Assembly (NCBI RefSeq): GCF_022201045.2 | Contig: NC_068563.1 | Coordinates: 17,829,001 to 17,893,000, forward strand | Direction of reading: 5' to 3' | Source: Citrus sinensis | Lineage: Eukaryota > Streptophyta > Magnoliopsida > Sapindales > Rutaceae | Length of the DNA stretch: 64,000 bases | Notes under the pieces: model-generated | Databases searched by the model: none | Told to the model about the DNA's origin: nothing | The model's input: the letters and a program-made list of their open reading frames with translations, nothing else | In this document: positions 21,990 to 34,576 of the stretch, piece after piece | How positions within the stretch are numbered: position 1 is the first letter of the stretch | How the letters are laid out: every line of letters begins with the position of its first letter | Program-made: the position numbers and the translations under genes

Positions 21990-22520
21990 AATTACACGAC
22001 ATACTAGTCGAGTAAATCATTCATTACACGACTACAGTCGAGTAAATCATTCATTACACGACTACAGTCGAGTAAATCATTCATTACACGACTACAGTTG
22101 AGTAAAACATGCATTGATCTACAGTCTACTATATAAACTATAGATTTTTTGTAACATTGGAAATACAGTGTTCATACCCAATGCATGTCCAGTGAAGAAT
22201 TCTTTACAAACTACAGTCCAGTAAAGAACTAATTATGCGAATATAGTGGAGTAAAATGTTCATACCCGACTGCTGTCGAGTAAAGTATTCATCACACAAC
22301 AACAGTCATGTAAAGAATTCTTTACTCGACAGCAGTTGTGTATGAAATTCTTTACTCGACGGGTAAAGAAATTCTTTACACGACAGCAGTTGTGTAAAGA
22401 ATTCTTTACACGACTTCGGGGTAAAAGTCAGGTAAATAAATGTTTTACACAACTGCATTGGAGAATTCTTTACACGACTCCATAGTAAAAGTCATGTAAA
22501 GAAATTCTTTACACAACTGC
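21990..22520. repeat. Motif array with a 30-bp tandem repeat, upstream of the DUF1985-type gene
   Basis: A 30-bp unit containing ACACGACTACAGTCGAGTAA is repeated about three times near 22015-22100. Looser copies of the CGACNNCAGTCGNGTAAA motif continue to about 22500. The array is probably inside or next to the gene's 5' intron. Confidence 0.85.
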
Positions 22521-23666
22521 ATTGGAGGTTAGATTATAATAACAACTAAAAAAAGGAAATTGAGCTGCAAATCACAACCATAGACTACACATAGTAGAAT
22601 ACAATTAATTAAACGAAATCAATAAAAAAATATAAACAAATTAATTGGTGAGATGTATCAACAGTGAACTGTTCAGCTCCTGAATCAACTTTAGTTATGG
22701 CTATTTTATGTGATTTCAGCATTGAAGTATTTGCAGGTACTATACAGAGGCATCTCAGTTCTCATATTGTGATTTCAACATTGAAGTACTTCCCAATTTC
22801 AAAATACTGGTAACAGAAACACATTTTGGCAGTAAAACATTTTTCCTGACAAATTTGTAAACCACAAGTTATTCCTCTTTTTCTCTTTTCTAATCTAACA
22901 TTATTAATCAAATAAACTGCAATTAATTTGTTCAATGACTTTATCACAGCTTCATGAACTAATTTCAAGACAACTCCTAGTCTTAGTTCTCAACTATAAG
23001 TATTGAAGTTGGGTTGATTATTTCTCGATAGAAATGACACCAAATTCGAAATTGATGTGCATTTTATATGTGTAATTTGCCCAAAAAGAATTAAAGATTC
23101 AAGAACCTTGCAAGGAGAGAAAGTTGCCGTGTGTGCAAATGTGGTCCACTTAAATAAAAATGAAATTATGGAGACGAACAAAACAACAAAATGTACACGT
23201 TGCCATCTGCATTCACTCAAAACTCAATTCGCTTAACCGGGCCATATACTCCTCATGGATGGAAAGTAAAATCTTAGTCCCACCTAACATTTCCACAGAT
23301 ATTAAATTGATAAATTACCTTCAATTTTTCTCGTTTTACTTATTTTGCCGCGTTTCGATGAGAGTGTAGAAGAGTTGTTGTAAAATGGAAGATGAGATGT
23401 TGAAGGAGAGTGGGGGAATTGCAGCTACTGGTTTGCACAAAAGCGCCGTCGATTTACTTGTTTTGCTGCGTTTCGGCTAGAGCGTGTAGAAGAATTGTTG
23501 TAAAATTACAGGGATTTGTAAAATGGAGAAAGAGAAATCCAGAAGAAGGGTTGAAGGAGACGTTGTTCTGTTCGTGAGAGAATTGGGGGTTTTGTTAATT
23601 GGTTGTGGTAGTTTGGTTGATTTAGGTTTTTCATTAGGTTAATTTCGTAACTGCACATAAAAAAAA
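22521..23666 (-). other. Probable leader/promoter region of the DUF1985-type gene
   Basis: No coding region is seen. A block near 23330-23400 is repeated imperfectly near 23452-23520 (both contain TTTTGC[CT]GCGTTTCG and GTAGAAGA[AG]TTGTTGTAAAAT). On the minus strand the region near 23500-23600 is CT-rich, as in 5' leaders. Confidence 0.45.
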
Positions 23667-23745
23667 GCATATACAGATAATTTTTAAGTATGGGGCTATT
23701 TTTAGACAAATACCCTATTTTTGGGGTATACCACAGACAAATCCC
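23667..23745 (-). repeat. Right terminal inverted repeat of the MULE
   Basis: The reverse complement aligns with 146-225; the outer end reads GGGATTTGTCTG. Confidence 0.85.
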
Positions 23746-23756
23746 TGTTCTTGGCC
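23746..23756. repeat. Right target-site duplication of the MULE
   Basis: TGTTCTTGGCC, identical to 135-145. Confidence 0.92.
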
Positions 23757-26429
23757 TTTTTTAATGGACCCATCTGGTTGCTGCATATAGATGTCTTCTT
23801 CAAGATACCCGTTAAGAAACGTAATTTTGACATTCATTTGCCAAATTTCATAATACAACGCTGTAGCAATAGAAAGCAGAATTCTAATGGATTTAAGCAT
23901 AGCAATCGGTGAAAATGTTTCCTCACAATCGATTCCTTCTTTCTAAGTATACCCTTTGGTTACTAATCTTACTTTAAATGTTTCCACCTTTCCATCTACT
24001 CCCTATTTTTCTCTTGTAAACCCACTTACACCCTATAGGTTTTACCATATTTTGTGCCTTTACAAGTTCCCAAACTTTATTGGAATACATAAATTCAATT
24101 TCTTAATTTACAACGTTTTTCCATAGTTCAGTATCTCCATCTAATAGAGCTTTATTGTAACTAGTGGGATCACGTACTTGTCCATCTGAGATAGATGTAC
24201 AAGTTTCTCCTAGTAACATGTACCGTGCTGGTAATTTAACTACCCTCCCACTACGACGAGGTTCTATGGGTGGCTGTTGTTCAAGGGTAATATTATGATG
24301 GTCATATTGTTGCTTTTCTTCATGTTGATTAATAGGTACCGAAATATGAGCATCAACATTATCTCTTGATAACACTTCCAGTATTGCCTTACTCTTAGGT
24401 TTGAAGTTATTCATATAATGTTCCTTAATAGAAGTGAAATGTGTACTAATAATTACTTTTATGTCTTGAAGATTATAAAATAAACCTCTCCTTATTCCTT
24501 TGGGATACCCAACAAACATACAAACCTCAAAACATGAATCTATTTTGTCGGCCTTTGGTTTTAGCACATGTGCTGGTGAACCCTAAATATGGATATGTTT
24601 CAAACTTGGTTTGCAACTTGATCATAATTCTATTGGGGTTCTAGGCATTGACTTAGATGGAATTAAGTTTAATATGTATGTCATTATTTCTAGTGTTAAT
24701 TCCCAAAATGAGATGGGTAATATAGAATAACTAAGCATAAATCTCACCATATCCAAAAGAATTCTATTTTTTCTTTCAGCTACACCATTTTGTTGTGGTG
24801 TTCCTAGAGTTGTTAGTTGAGATATAATCTCATTTTCAACCAGATACTCTTTAAACTCTCCTGAGAAATATTCACCCCTCGATCAAATCGAAGTCTTTTT
24901 ATGTTCTTACCTAATTATTTTTCTGGCTCAGTCCTGTGCTCTTTGAATTTTTCAAGAGCTTCAGACTTATGACGTATTAGATAAACATAACTATATCTTA
25001 AATAATCATCAGTGAATGTGATGAAATACTCGTAACCTCTTCAAGCTTGTACATTGATTGGTTCACATACATCTGTATGTACCAATTCAAGTAGTATTGT
25101 TGCACGTATTCCTTTAGCCGAGAAAGGCGTTTTGGTCATTTTTTCTTCTAAACAAGATTCACAAAGTGGCAACGATTCATTTTCCAATGGACCTAAAAGT
25201 CCATTTTTTATCATTGTTGTGGCATGCATATAATAGATTAAAGGACTTAAATGATATAAATTATCTTCCAATGTACCAAAACTTATTAGTCTATTATTTT
25301 TCAAAATAGAAATAGATGAACTAAAATTTATAGTGTACCCTTATTTTGACAAACAAGCTACTAAAATTAAATTCCTCTTAATGTCTGAAACATAACGATA
25401 ATTATTCAAAACTGAAGTCTCATTAATAAAAGATAATAAAACAAATCCAGTCTTCACTGCTGACACGAATTGGTATGTCCCTAACTGTAGTTTAATGCTT
25501 TTTTCACTTAGTTTCCTAGTTTCCTGAAACCAAAAAAATGAATTACAAATATGATTAGTTGCTCCAGAATCCAAGACCCAACTGTCAACAAGATTATGAA
25601 CTAAGTAAGTCTCTATGACTAAAAGATTTTCCATACGTGATTTTACAATCTTAGGGCAATCTTTTTTATAGTAACCCTTTTGTCCACACTTGAAGCACTT
25701 GCCTTTCGACTTGCCATCTTTCTTAGTAAACGGTTTCTTTTTCTCAACTTTATTCCTTTTGCCTTTTGGCTTAGGCTTAAAAGAAGTACATTTTGTTTTA
25801 GTAAGGTTAATGCTTCCATGAGATTTTTCAACAAGATAAATCTCTTCAGTTGAATGAAGTTCTTTAATCAAATCTGTTAAAGTCATATTTCTTTTATTCA
25901 TATTATAATTGACCTTAAACTCCTTGAATGTTTTAGGCAGAGATTCTAGCACCATGTCAATCTTTAAATTATCATCGATCTGTGCACCCTTAATCTCAGC
26001 CTCATTCAAATGATCCATTATTTTCAGGATATGATCACGAACTCTTGTACTATTTCCCATCTTGAAGTTCATAACACCTTTTAGCGTTGCTTGTCTCGCA
26101 AAGCGAGTACTCTGCCCAAACATCTCTCGAAGACTCTCCATTATTTCAGTGGCTATTTCCATGTTCTGATGTTTGGTCTGCAAAATATTATAGATAGAGG
26201 CTAAAATGTAGTATTTTGCCATTTCATTAGCTTTTTGCCATTTTTCATAAAGCCTCCTCTGATTTCTACTAGCCTCCTCTGCTGGTTCAGGAGGATATGG
26301 TTGGGTTAAGACATATTTATAATTTTCAGCAGTTAGGACTATAAATAGATTTCATTTCCAATCTGTGTAGTTCTCGCCAATGAGTTTGTTTTGACTCAGA
26401 ATAATGGTGAGTGGGCTTAGGAAAGACAT
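23757..26429 (-). pseudogene. Copia gag-pol, upstream part, degenerate
   Basis: The frame starts at MSFLSPLTII (ATG at 26429-26427) with a stop where a Trp/Arg is expected after YTDWK. Visible in order: copia gag; a CCHC knuckle (CFKCGQKGYYKKDC); protease WVLDSGATNHIC near 25560; GAG-pre-integrase with CESCLEEKMTK near 25150; integrase remnants to about 24550 (SPAHVLKPKADKID); a variable linker ending PRRSGRVVKLP; and the start of RT (ETFSPIAMLKSIRILLSIA, then a YMQQPDG motif near 23780). Multiple frameshifts and stops. RT then continues beyond the MULE at 134-1. Confidence 0.9.
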
Positions 26430-26763
26430 TTTCTGAAAAATAAAATAGATATGTATAAACACTTTGAAACAAATAATGTTCACAATAAATAATCTAAAAT
26501 GCAAAAAAACAAAGTTTTTTATTTTATTGTAACAATAATTTAGTACTGTTTTGGCAAGCTAGTCATTAGGAAAGGCATGCCTACACTTACTAGACTCAAT
26601 TAATCATTAGATTATTTACTTTCATGTTGAAACGTGATAAATAATTATCGTTATCTTTTAGGGCCAAAATTTGTTAACAAAGCTTTGTTGGGAAGGCTAA
26701 CAAATTTTTGTTGAGTGTATAACCGTTGTTTTAATCTACGTATCTTTCATATCATGCAGCCAC
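26430..26763 (-). other. Copia leader between LTR and gag
   Basis: AT-rich untranslated leader. A weak primer-site-like GTGG follows the proposed LTR end, but I cannot confirm the primer tRNA. Confidence 0.4.
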
Positions 26764-27839
26764 TGTTAGGGTGATCACCAGATTCAATTTTATCTGTAAA
26801 GAAGTTCATTAAATAAAATGTCTAATATATATACTCTCTTTAGGGAGTAACACTGTATCATGAAGTTGAGGTATATATATAATTTTATTATTGCACTAAC
26901 AAGGGAGCCCGTGAGAAAAATAATCTTAAATTTTCCCTCTCCCACTCAATACTTTAAAGTTAGTTTTTCCTTTCAAACAAGTACATATTATATCTTATAT
27001 TATTAATTGGATGCTTCCTAAAATAATATTATCTAGAACAAATCTAATATTATTAAGCACATGCAAATGTCAAACAATATATATATCTAGATTCATAATA
27101 TATAGATGCCATGTATTTTATGATACCAGTATTATGATGCATAAAGTGACACTTCCTATTTTATATGACATGTTATCATGACATATTATTAATCATATAG
27201 ATAAAAATAATTAAACAATCTCAATTCATGATTTTCCTAAGAAAAAATCGACTTAATCTATAAGCCTAATATCTATTGGGTTTCAAGTCAACGTCCATCT
27301 TTCTTCTTTCTTTTCCTTGTATTGCTCTTATCCATATAACTATTGGCTTGGGGACTATGGGGCTTTTAAAATTTATGCGTAGTTCAATTTTTATATTTAA
27401 ATTTGGACACATAAATAAAAATTCTATTGGGTCTTATTTTTTTAATATATATATATATATCGATCCAATGAATTTAATAAAATAAGTCCAAATTTATCTT
27501 CAAAAACTCTTAAGCCAAATAAATTTTATTATGGCTCTACCAAATTTTCATTTCAATTTTGAAATCTCTTAAATGGGCTTGGGACCAATATAAATAAATT
27601 TGGACAAATAATAACTATTGGGCTTATCAAAATTCTATGTATATTATCCAATTGATAGCCAATAATGGACTTGGATCCAATATAAATGAATTTGAATTTT
27701 TCAGCCCAAAACCAAAAACACTTGGGCTACCGTAAAATAATGAAACTATAGGGTGCCATGGGGTATAAACCAAAAACCCTAAATAACTTATTTTTCTTCC
27801 AGCCGCTACCAGCATATACTGTTGGACTTAAATCCAACA
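26764..27839 (-). repeat. Probable 5' LTR of the outer copia element
   Basis: The minus-strand start TGTTGGATTTAAGTCCAACA is a typical copia LTR tip, and the other end reads ...CCCTAACA, giving TG..CA ends and about 1076 bp. The partner LTR is outside the window, so the boundaries rest on end motifs and position upstream of gag. Confidence 0.6.
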
Positions 27840-29200
27840 GTATAAATTGGTGAGACAATAGGGTGTCTAATGAGAAAATCCAAACAAAATTGAAATTAAT
27901 ATATAAAATCAATTTTCAATATGAAATTTTAAAAAATTACTCATCCTTTTTTAAAATCTTTTGTAGGATAATGTAATTTTAATAATAGTGATTTTAAAAA
28001 ATTATTATAATACTAAAAATTAATTTTTAATTTTTCAAAATCACTTTTGAATATCTTAAAAACAATTTTGAGTGGCCCCCAAATAATTGAAATTAATATA
28101 TATAAAGTTATCTTTACAATTAGGGATGACAACAGGGTGAAATGACGTGAGGGGGAGGAGCCATACCCCATTCCCCACCCTTCTAAAAATTTTGTTCCCA
28201 TTCTCCACCTCATTTCCAAAAATATTTATTGGGGTACGAATAGAAAATTCTCATGTAGGAAATGATTTCCCTATTTTCGTCTCATTCCTCATTTATTTAT
28301 TTATTTTATAGTAGAAACGGGTACATAATTTCAATACTAAAATATAGAAACTTAAATAAAATCATAATCCTATTATAAAGTATTTAAATTATTAAAAATA
28401 TCTTCAAAAGTTTGAAACAATATTTTAAAATGATATTAAAACAGTAAAATATTTAAAGAGAACAACACTTTAAAAAAGAAAGGAAACATAATAATACTAT
28501 TTTTATATTAGGTAAAAATAAAACAAAATTTGTTAACCAACATTATAATTAACAAAATAAAAAATAAAAAATATTTATATAACAGGAATTAGGGTGGTAA
28601 ATATAAAACCAAATCTCACCCTATTGACGTCAGAATTATTTTTTCTTTATTTCTCACCCCATTTCCTAAAGATTATTTAAAATTTATCACATTTGAAATG
28701 GATCCCTAAGACCTCAAGCCCATGGAAGATCAAATAATATGATTTAATTAAGTCTGACCATTATTACCAAGATTGTCAAATTTCAGAAAACAATATTCTT
28801 TACATAGAAGCACAGAAGGGTCGTTAGAAGTAAAAACTTACAACTAATCTACTCTTTGCTAAAATGCTACGGCAAAAACTGGCAATTGCAAAAACATGAC
28901 ACAAATGAAGACAACATAAACAGTAGACGAGCAGCGGAAGAATGATTCTGTGCCGAGAGGGACAAAAGAAAGTGTTAACATAACTGGTGAGATCATGAAT
29001 CTTTGGATTTGGCTTTAATATAAGGATTCGGCTTTAATATATTGAGTCCAGTACTCAAACATCAAAAAGGTTCCTAAACTTTTTGTTACAGAAATAAAAG
29101 TTGAATTGAGATTTTCTTCTTTTTTTTTCCTAACCCAAAATGTGTCATCAAGAAAGATCATAGTAGGATACACTAATCCCAATGGTGGGAGTTATACAGT
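27840..29200. other. Intergenic, AT-rich
   Basis: No gene or well-bounded element recognised. The right end includes the 3' UTR of the glycyl-tRNA synthetase gene. Confidence 0.6.
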
Positions 29201-32200
29201 TTAGGCATCCGCTGACTCAGAGGAGTGATGTGGGTAACTTGACCACACATCTTCCCACTTCGTTTGTCCATCGGTTACAGCCTTTATAACTGATGCTGCC
29301 TCATCCACGCTGACACGGATTTGATCCTTGCTATCTCGCTCTCGGATTGTCACCGAGGATGTTGAATCAACAGTTATAGCAAACGGTACACCAAGTTCAT
29401 CTGTTCTTGCATACCGTTTCCCTATGGAGGTGCCTGCACATATTAGTACACAATAACAGTAACGTCAGATGTTCATGGACCCAAAAAAATGTACTAGAAT
29501 ATTAATAGAACAAAAAGCATGGAGTTATTATATAATATTCAGAGATGATTTAACCATGAGGAAAAAAGATGGAAATAACCCCCTCATTTGGACTTTGGAA
29601 CACAAATAACCATAACGTACATCGAGAAATATTTACATCCAAGAACATCTTCCTGGAACATATGGGTTACCATATACACATATGCAATTTTCTCTATGAT
29701 TTTCAAGAAATCTACGGCATAAATGTATAACAATATAAGTCCAAGGTGCCTTTTTGGTTGCCTTAGCAATGAAAGACAGCATCCACACCAGCAAGTAGTT
29801 AAATCTCTTCAAAAGGATAAGCGGCTTCCAGATTTGTATACCAAAATTTGAACTCATACCAGTCAGTCACCCAGCCCAGCGGTAAAAAAGTCTAGATAAT
29901 CTTAAATGGCTGAATTCTTATTTATAAATACATCGTAGACAACCATGCATATATGCAATCATACAAGTCAGGAAGGAAAATGGCCCCAGGGGCCTGTCAC
30001 TGTCCCTAATTTGGCAAAGAATCCCCATCCCACCACATACCCATCTCTGAATTGAGATGTTTGAGTACAGTCATTTTGATCAACTAGCTGGCCTAAAAAT
30101 GGTCTCTCCATTTGCATGTGTGTTCTTATCGGGCTATCTCAAAACGAAATTTATGAAAATCAGGAGTCATCAGAGTATTAATATTTCACAGTTTCTAAGT
30201 GATGAGCTCAAATCAACTAATACATGTTTGTTTAGTCAGAACTTTTCTGAGGAATATTTTATTAATCGATAAAAAGGTTGCCAGAAACTTTAACCATGAA
30301 AGACTATTTACCCAGAGCACAAACCTGTTATGTCAATCTTGTGAGAGATTCCAGCAACTTTTAATAACGTGGAAATGACTTTGGCAACCTCCTCATACTG
30401 TTGATTCTGAACCAGTGGGAAAACAGTGCACTTAATAGGTGCCACAAGAGGGGGGAAACGGAAAACATTTAACTGTTCATCCCCAGCTTTACTTGGCCTT
30501 GTATAGAAAGAGTGCTCATAGAGGCAGTATATAATTCGACCAATGCCAAAAGATGGCTCTATAACTGATGGGGTGAAAACTCTCTGGTGTTCTTTCTTTT
30601 TCTCCTTAGAAATTAACAACATGTTCTTCTTAATGCAAACATTTTTTCCCAGAGTGCAGACATAAAACTCCACCTCCCCTTTCGATTCCAATGCGGCCTT
30701 CATCTCCATAGCTTCTTTCTCATTCATAGCCTAATGGGAAAGGAACTTATAATTTATTTACTGGCAGGACTTCCTAAACTTACAGCATCAACAACAGAAA
30801 GACTATTTCATACTTACCTCCAAAGCTTCAACCACATTCTTTTGGCTTCCCTTGAATGCAAGACCCAGCTCTTTCTTCACTGGAGCAATTACCAATTTCT
30901 GGAAAAAGTTGCAAGCAATCATATTACTCACACCCCACATGAAAAAGAAATGCTAAGCACACATGTTTATACTTCATACAATTAATAACAAGCAATAAGA
31001 AGTGTAATAAGCATAAAAAAACATACCTCCACTTCCCTAGGTTCTGAAAATTTCTCCTGAGCTACAAGCGCGACACCACTCTTCTCCTGTTATGTGAACG
31101 AGGGGGAGAAAAAATTCAATTAGTTCGCAGCACAACAAGTTCAGACAGCTAAAAAGATATAATACAACTTTTATGTTGTGAATTTGTGATGCTTCTAGCA
31201 CTTATAAACGTCTCCTTAGAATAGTAGCTGATGTGAAAATGACTTTACAATTATCTAGTATGGGAGTACTTTTATAAGACTTATCCAGAAAATGTATATC
31301 AATCTATTACCGTGTGAGCATGCAGGTCATACGCAGACCTATCTGCAATGCCGACACATTCAATCCACCCATACGAACACTCAATCTCAGCATCCCAACA
31401 GTCTGCCGCATAATGAGCCATTTCATTTGCAAGATGCTGCCGGAACCGCAAACGCTCTTTATCTATACCAAGGCATGTTAGAAAGAGATATACTCGTCCA
31501 ATGAAATAGCCAAGAGTTTCATTGTTTACTATTCCCTGAACAACAATGGAGAAAATAATCAACAAGAAGAGCACATGAAGCGGTACGGAGGGCCAAAAAT
31601 GTCATTGGACAAGAAATGGTAAAATTAAAAACAATTTTAAACCAACCTTTGAAACAGCTTCACCTAGTGGAATCCTCTTTGCAGATTTACCTGACATCTG
31701 TTCCTCCCTTGGGAACATCAGGAACTCCAAGTTCGCAACTTCTGAGAATTTTGGGTGAGATTTGTCTTGAGGATCAACAAAGTGCTCAATTTCTGCAAGT
31801 GTGAATTCACGAACTCTCAGAAGGCCTTGGCGAGGTGATATCTGTACATGTCAAAAGATTTTAATAAACTTATATGCTCTCTCTGATTCACACTGCCAAA
31901 TGCACCCAAACAAAGAGAAAAGTGCATTTTGCATAAAACCAAGAAAAATCAGCAGTAATAGTTGAAACTACATGCAATTTTAATCCATTAAACACTATCA
32001 ATTCCATTTAGTACAGCCATTTCCAAAAAGACCCAAAATAAATTATGCAACTGTGCAACCCAAAAAAAAAATGCACAAGACGTAAAACTAAAAGAAATAT
32101 TATAAACCTCATTCCTAAAAGCCTGGCCAATTTGGGCAGCAGCAAAAGGGAGTTTGTTTCCATTGTAATAATACAAATCTTTAAAATTCACAAATATGCC

Positions 32201-34001
32201 TTGTGCTGTTTCAGGGCGCATATACCTGCATAGAGAAGGGAATTATTACTTAATATGACTAAATATCCAACACTGCACATGGTGGAAAACTAAAATTAAT
32301 AAAAAGCAGAGTTTTGAACTACTTGAATTACTGAAAGTCCTTCACAAGTATTTTATGCAAGTATAATGATGCGGTAGAGCACTGACAAAAAAACTCACCC
32401 AGGGATCAAGCCGGAGGGGCCAATTGATGTTTGAAACATTAAGTTGAATGGATAGGGATCAGACAGCGGATTCTTTGTGTCAGGAGCAGTAATACCATAC
32501 TCCTTGATCTTAGCACCAAGCTCCTCGGCTGATAAATCATCCAAGACTGCCAGTAGATGTCTCAATTCCGCAGCCTTCTCTGCATATAAGCTAAGGTCTT
32601 TCTCAAGCTTCTCATTACAGAAATCCTTAAGCAAGTGGTCAGCACGATAACAGGTCCCCATTTTCTCATCCTTAACCATAAGGTCAGTAAATTTTTCAAC
32701 ATGACCAGACGCTTTCAACACAGCCTCAGGAGTCACACATGGGCAGTCCACCTCTAACATATCCTCTTCCAGAACAAAGTGCTAAGAGAAAATGAAAAAT
32801 AGAAAAATATATCATGAAAACTCCCAACATATATATATATATATAAGAACGAATTAAATGGCCAATAGCGTCATCAGAAGCATAAGTAGTGCACCAGCTG
32901 CTTTTCCTTTTTTAAGATTTAATTTTGCTGAAAATAAATATCGGTTGCAGTCCTTATATATTAGTTCTCTCTCCATCTTGGTAATAACAAACTAATTGCC
33001 TCATGCTTAAATAAAGAAAATGAAAAAAAGTACATCATCATCATCATCCTCGTCATCGTCGTCGTCATCATCAATAATAATAATACAAGAGAGCACGGTT
33101 TCCTGAATTTCTGAGCAAAGAAAAATATTTGTTGCCAGAATATAATTTTCCTTAACACGGTTTGGTTTTACTATGTTTATATAAGCACATAGAACCCTAT
33201 ATAACAAGGCTAATATGTTATTGTAAGACCGGAAAATAGAGAAATAGAACAATATCATTGTGCAAAATTGCTTAAGAAAAAATGTTTCATAAACACCAGA
33301 AGGCTAGCTTATTTCAGCAAAATTAATAATGACAAAAGATCAAATAACACCACAATTTAAAAACAAAAGAAAAAAACATACAGCTTCAAATTTTTGTTAA
33401 AAACGAATTCCGATTTGCAAAACTAAACTGTAGCTAATAACTGAATTAACGATATGAATTGATAAAATTACTATAAATTGAAGAGCCTGCTTACCTGACG
33501 CCAAAAAGCAAGAACGTTAGACTTAACGGCACAGCCAGGTGGCCCGTAATCATAAAGACCAGCAACACCACGGTAAATCTTGAAAGATGGAATAAAAAAC
33601 AAACGCCGTTCAAGAGTGTTAAAGACAGTCTGACGGAAAGCCTCCCTGTTAACAGAAGCACCCCCGCCGCTACCACTAACGACACTCTGGAGCTCCCTTT
33701 CGACCGATGACTTCTCGAGTTTCAATCGATTGAGTGATTCAATAGCAGCGTCGATTTCGGACTTGGAAGCTTTTGCGGCTTTGAGAGCTCTGACGGCATT
33801 GCCTTGAGCGTCGACAGCCGATTGCTTCTCGGCTAGGGTTCGCCGAAGCGATTCCTCATTGCTGGCGTCAGCGGCGGCCATTGGAGGAGTCGAGGCTTGG
33901 GGCTTGACAGAGATGGCGTGTGATCTGCGCAAACTGAGACGAGAAATTAGATACCGACCAATGGGAGTTGATGAGGCTATGATAGTGGAGAACGTTCGCA
34001 T
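29201..34001 (-). CDS. GlyRS-1: Glycine-tRNA ligase, cytosolic/mitochondrial type
   Basis: Nine exons on the minus strand: 34001-33495, 32781-32399, 32225-32108, 31841-31647, 31535-31311, 31086-31027, 30898-30818, 30730-30325, 29433-29201. They sum to 2208 nt, 735 residues, close to plant GlyRS-1. The enzyme charges tRNA-Gly with glycine using ATP. A WHEP domain is at about residues 48-105, followed by the eukaryotic-type class II core with [15 protein letters not shown] (motif 2) and EPSFGIGRI (motif 3), then the anticodon-binding domain (PLVAPIKC onward). The first Met begins an Arg/Ser-rich presequence and a second in-frame Met (33881-33879, [11 protein letters not shown]) starts the cytosolic form, so alternative starts could give dual targeting. 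Intron 1 contains a CAT/CGT trinucleotide tract near 33035-33080. All junctions are GT..AG and phases agree. Confidence 0.95.
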
Positions 34002-34576
34002 ACGAGAACCATAAGAAGAAAAAATATAAAAAAAAATCTTGTCACTAGGGTTTTAAGAGGGTAGTATGGTATATTTAATCGGGGAGTGTTTGACTAGCTA
34101 ATTGGGGGGGGGGGGGGGGGGGGGGCCCCGGTTCGGCGCGGATCGATTTTAAAAACCAAACATTTTCTATTTGGTTCGATCTGAAAATATAAAAGATAGA
34201 TTAAAATTGAAATAAAAAGCGAACCTAAACCGATGGATCGCATTGATGTCGGTTCGAGTAGATAGCGGTTCGATAATAAATTTTTTAAGGTTCGGTGTTC
34301 GGTTCAATAATGGTTCGGATTAAAAATTCCTTGTTCGGTTCAATAACGGTTCGGATTAAACGAAGCAATAGAAAAAAATAGGATAATAAGAAGAATGAAG
34401 CAAAAGAAATCATAAGAGGAACCCCAAGGTCGCGTTAAGAGCAACCATAACTTATGTACATTAATTAGAATCGATAGATCTATTTACAAGCTTTAGCTAC
34501 ATAGAAGATAATCAGAATTCATTCCAAAAGATATTCAAAGGTCAAGGCAATAAAAAGGAGATCTAGCTGATTATAA
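34002..34576. other. Upstream of GlyRS: poly-G run and GGTTCGG-rich block
   Basis: The GlyRS promoter should lie just right of 34001. A run of 22 G at 34104-34125 followed by CCCC is unusual in this AT-rich DNA. From 34126 to about 34370 GGTTCGG/GGTTCGA recurs about ten times, as in subterminal repeats of some hAT-type elements, but no matching second end is seen. Confidence 0.5.

Larger units (their letters stand above)
146..23745. mobile_element. Mutator-like element (MULE) with two convergent genes, nested in copia
   Basis: The element is bounded by an 11-bp target duplication and imperfect inverted repeats of about 80 bp (146-225 and 23667-23745), both beginning GGG[GA]TTT. Without the nested retrotransposon it is about 8.2 kb. 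It holds a plus-strand MURA-type transposase (1263-1755 plus 17150-19095) and a convergent minus-strand DUF1985-type gene (19944-21905). Both genes seem to have leaders starting near the TIRs. Arrays of a short palindromic motif lie in the transposase 5' intron, between the genes and upstream of the second gene. Two nonsense codons in the transposase suggest it is no longer autonomous. Confidence 0.92.
1..27839 (-). mobile_element. Ty1/copia LTR retrotransposon, degenerate, outermost host of the nest
   Basis: A minus-strand copia element runs from an LTR at about 26764-27839 through gag, protease, integrase and reverse transcriptase toward the left edge, where it leaves the window. It is interrupted at 145/23746 by the MULE. 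Joining both sides across the MULE and one copy of its duplication restores a copia RT reading (KKGQEHMVCKL, then KSIYGLKQASRS). Several in-frame stops show it is dead and the oldest layer. Its 3' LTR is outside the window. Confidence 0.85.

Noticed and set aside
28120..28620. Possible miniature element (AGGGATGACAACAGGG ... GGAATTAGGGTGG)
   Set aside because: No consistent inverted repeats or target duplication could be aligned by eye.
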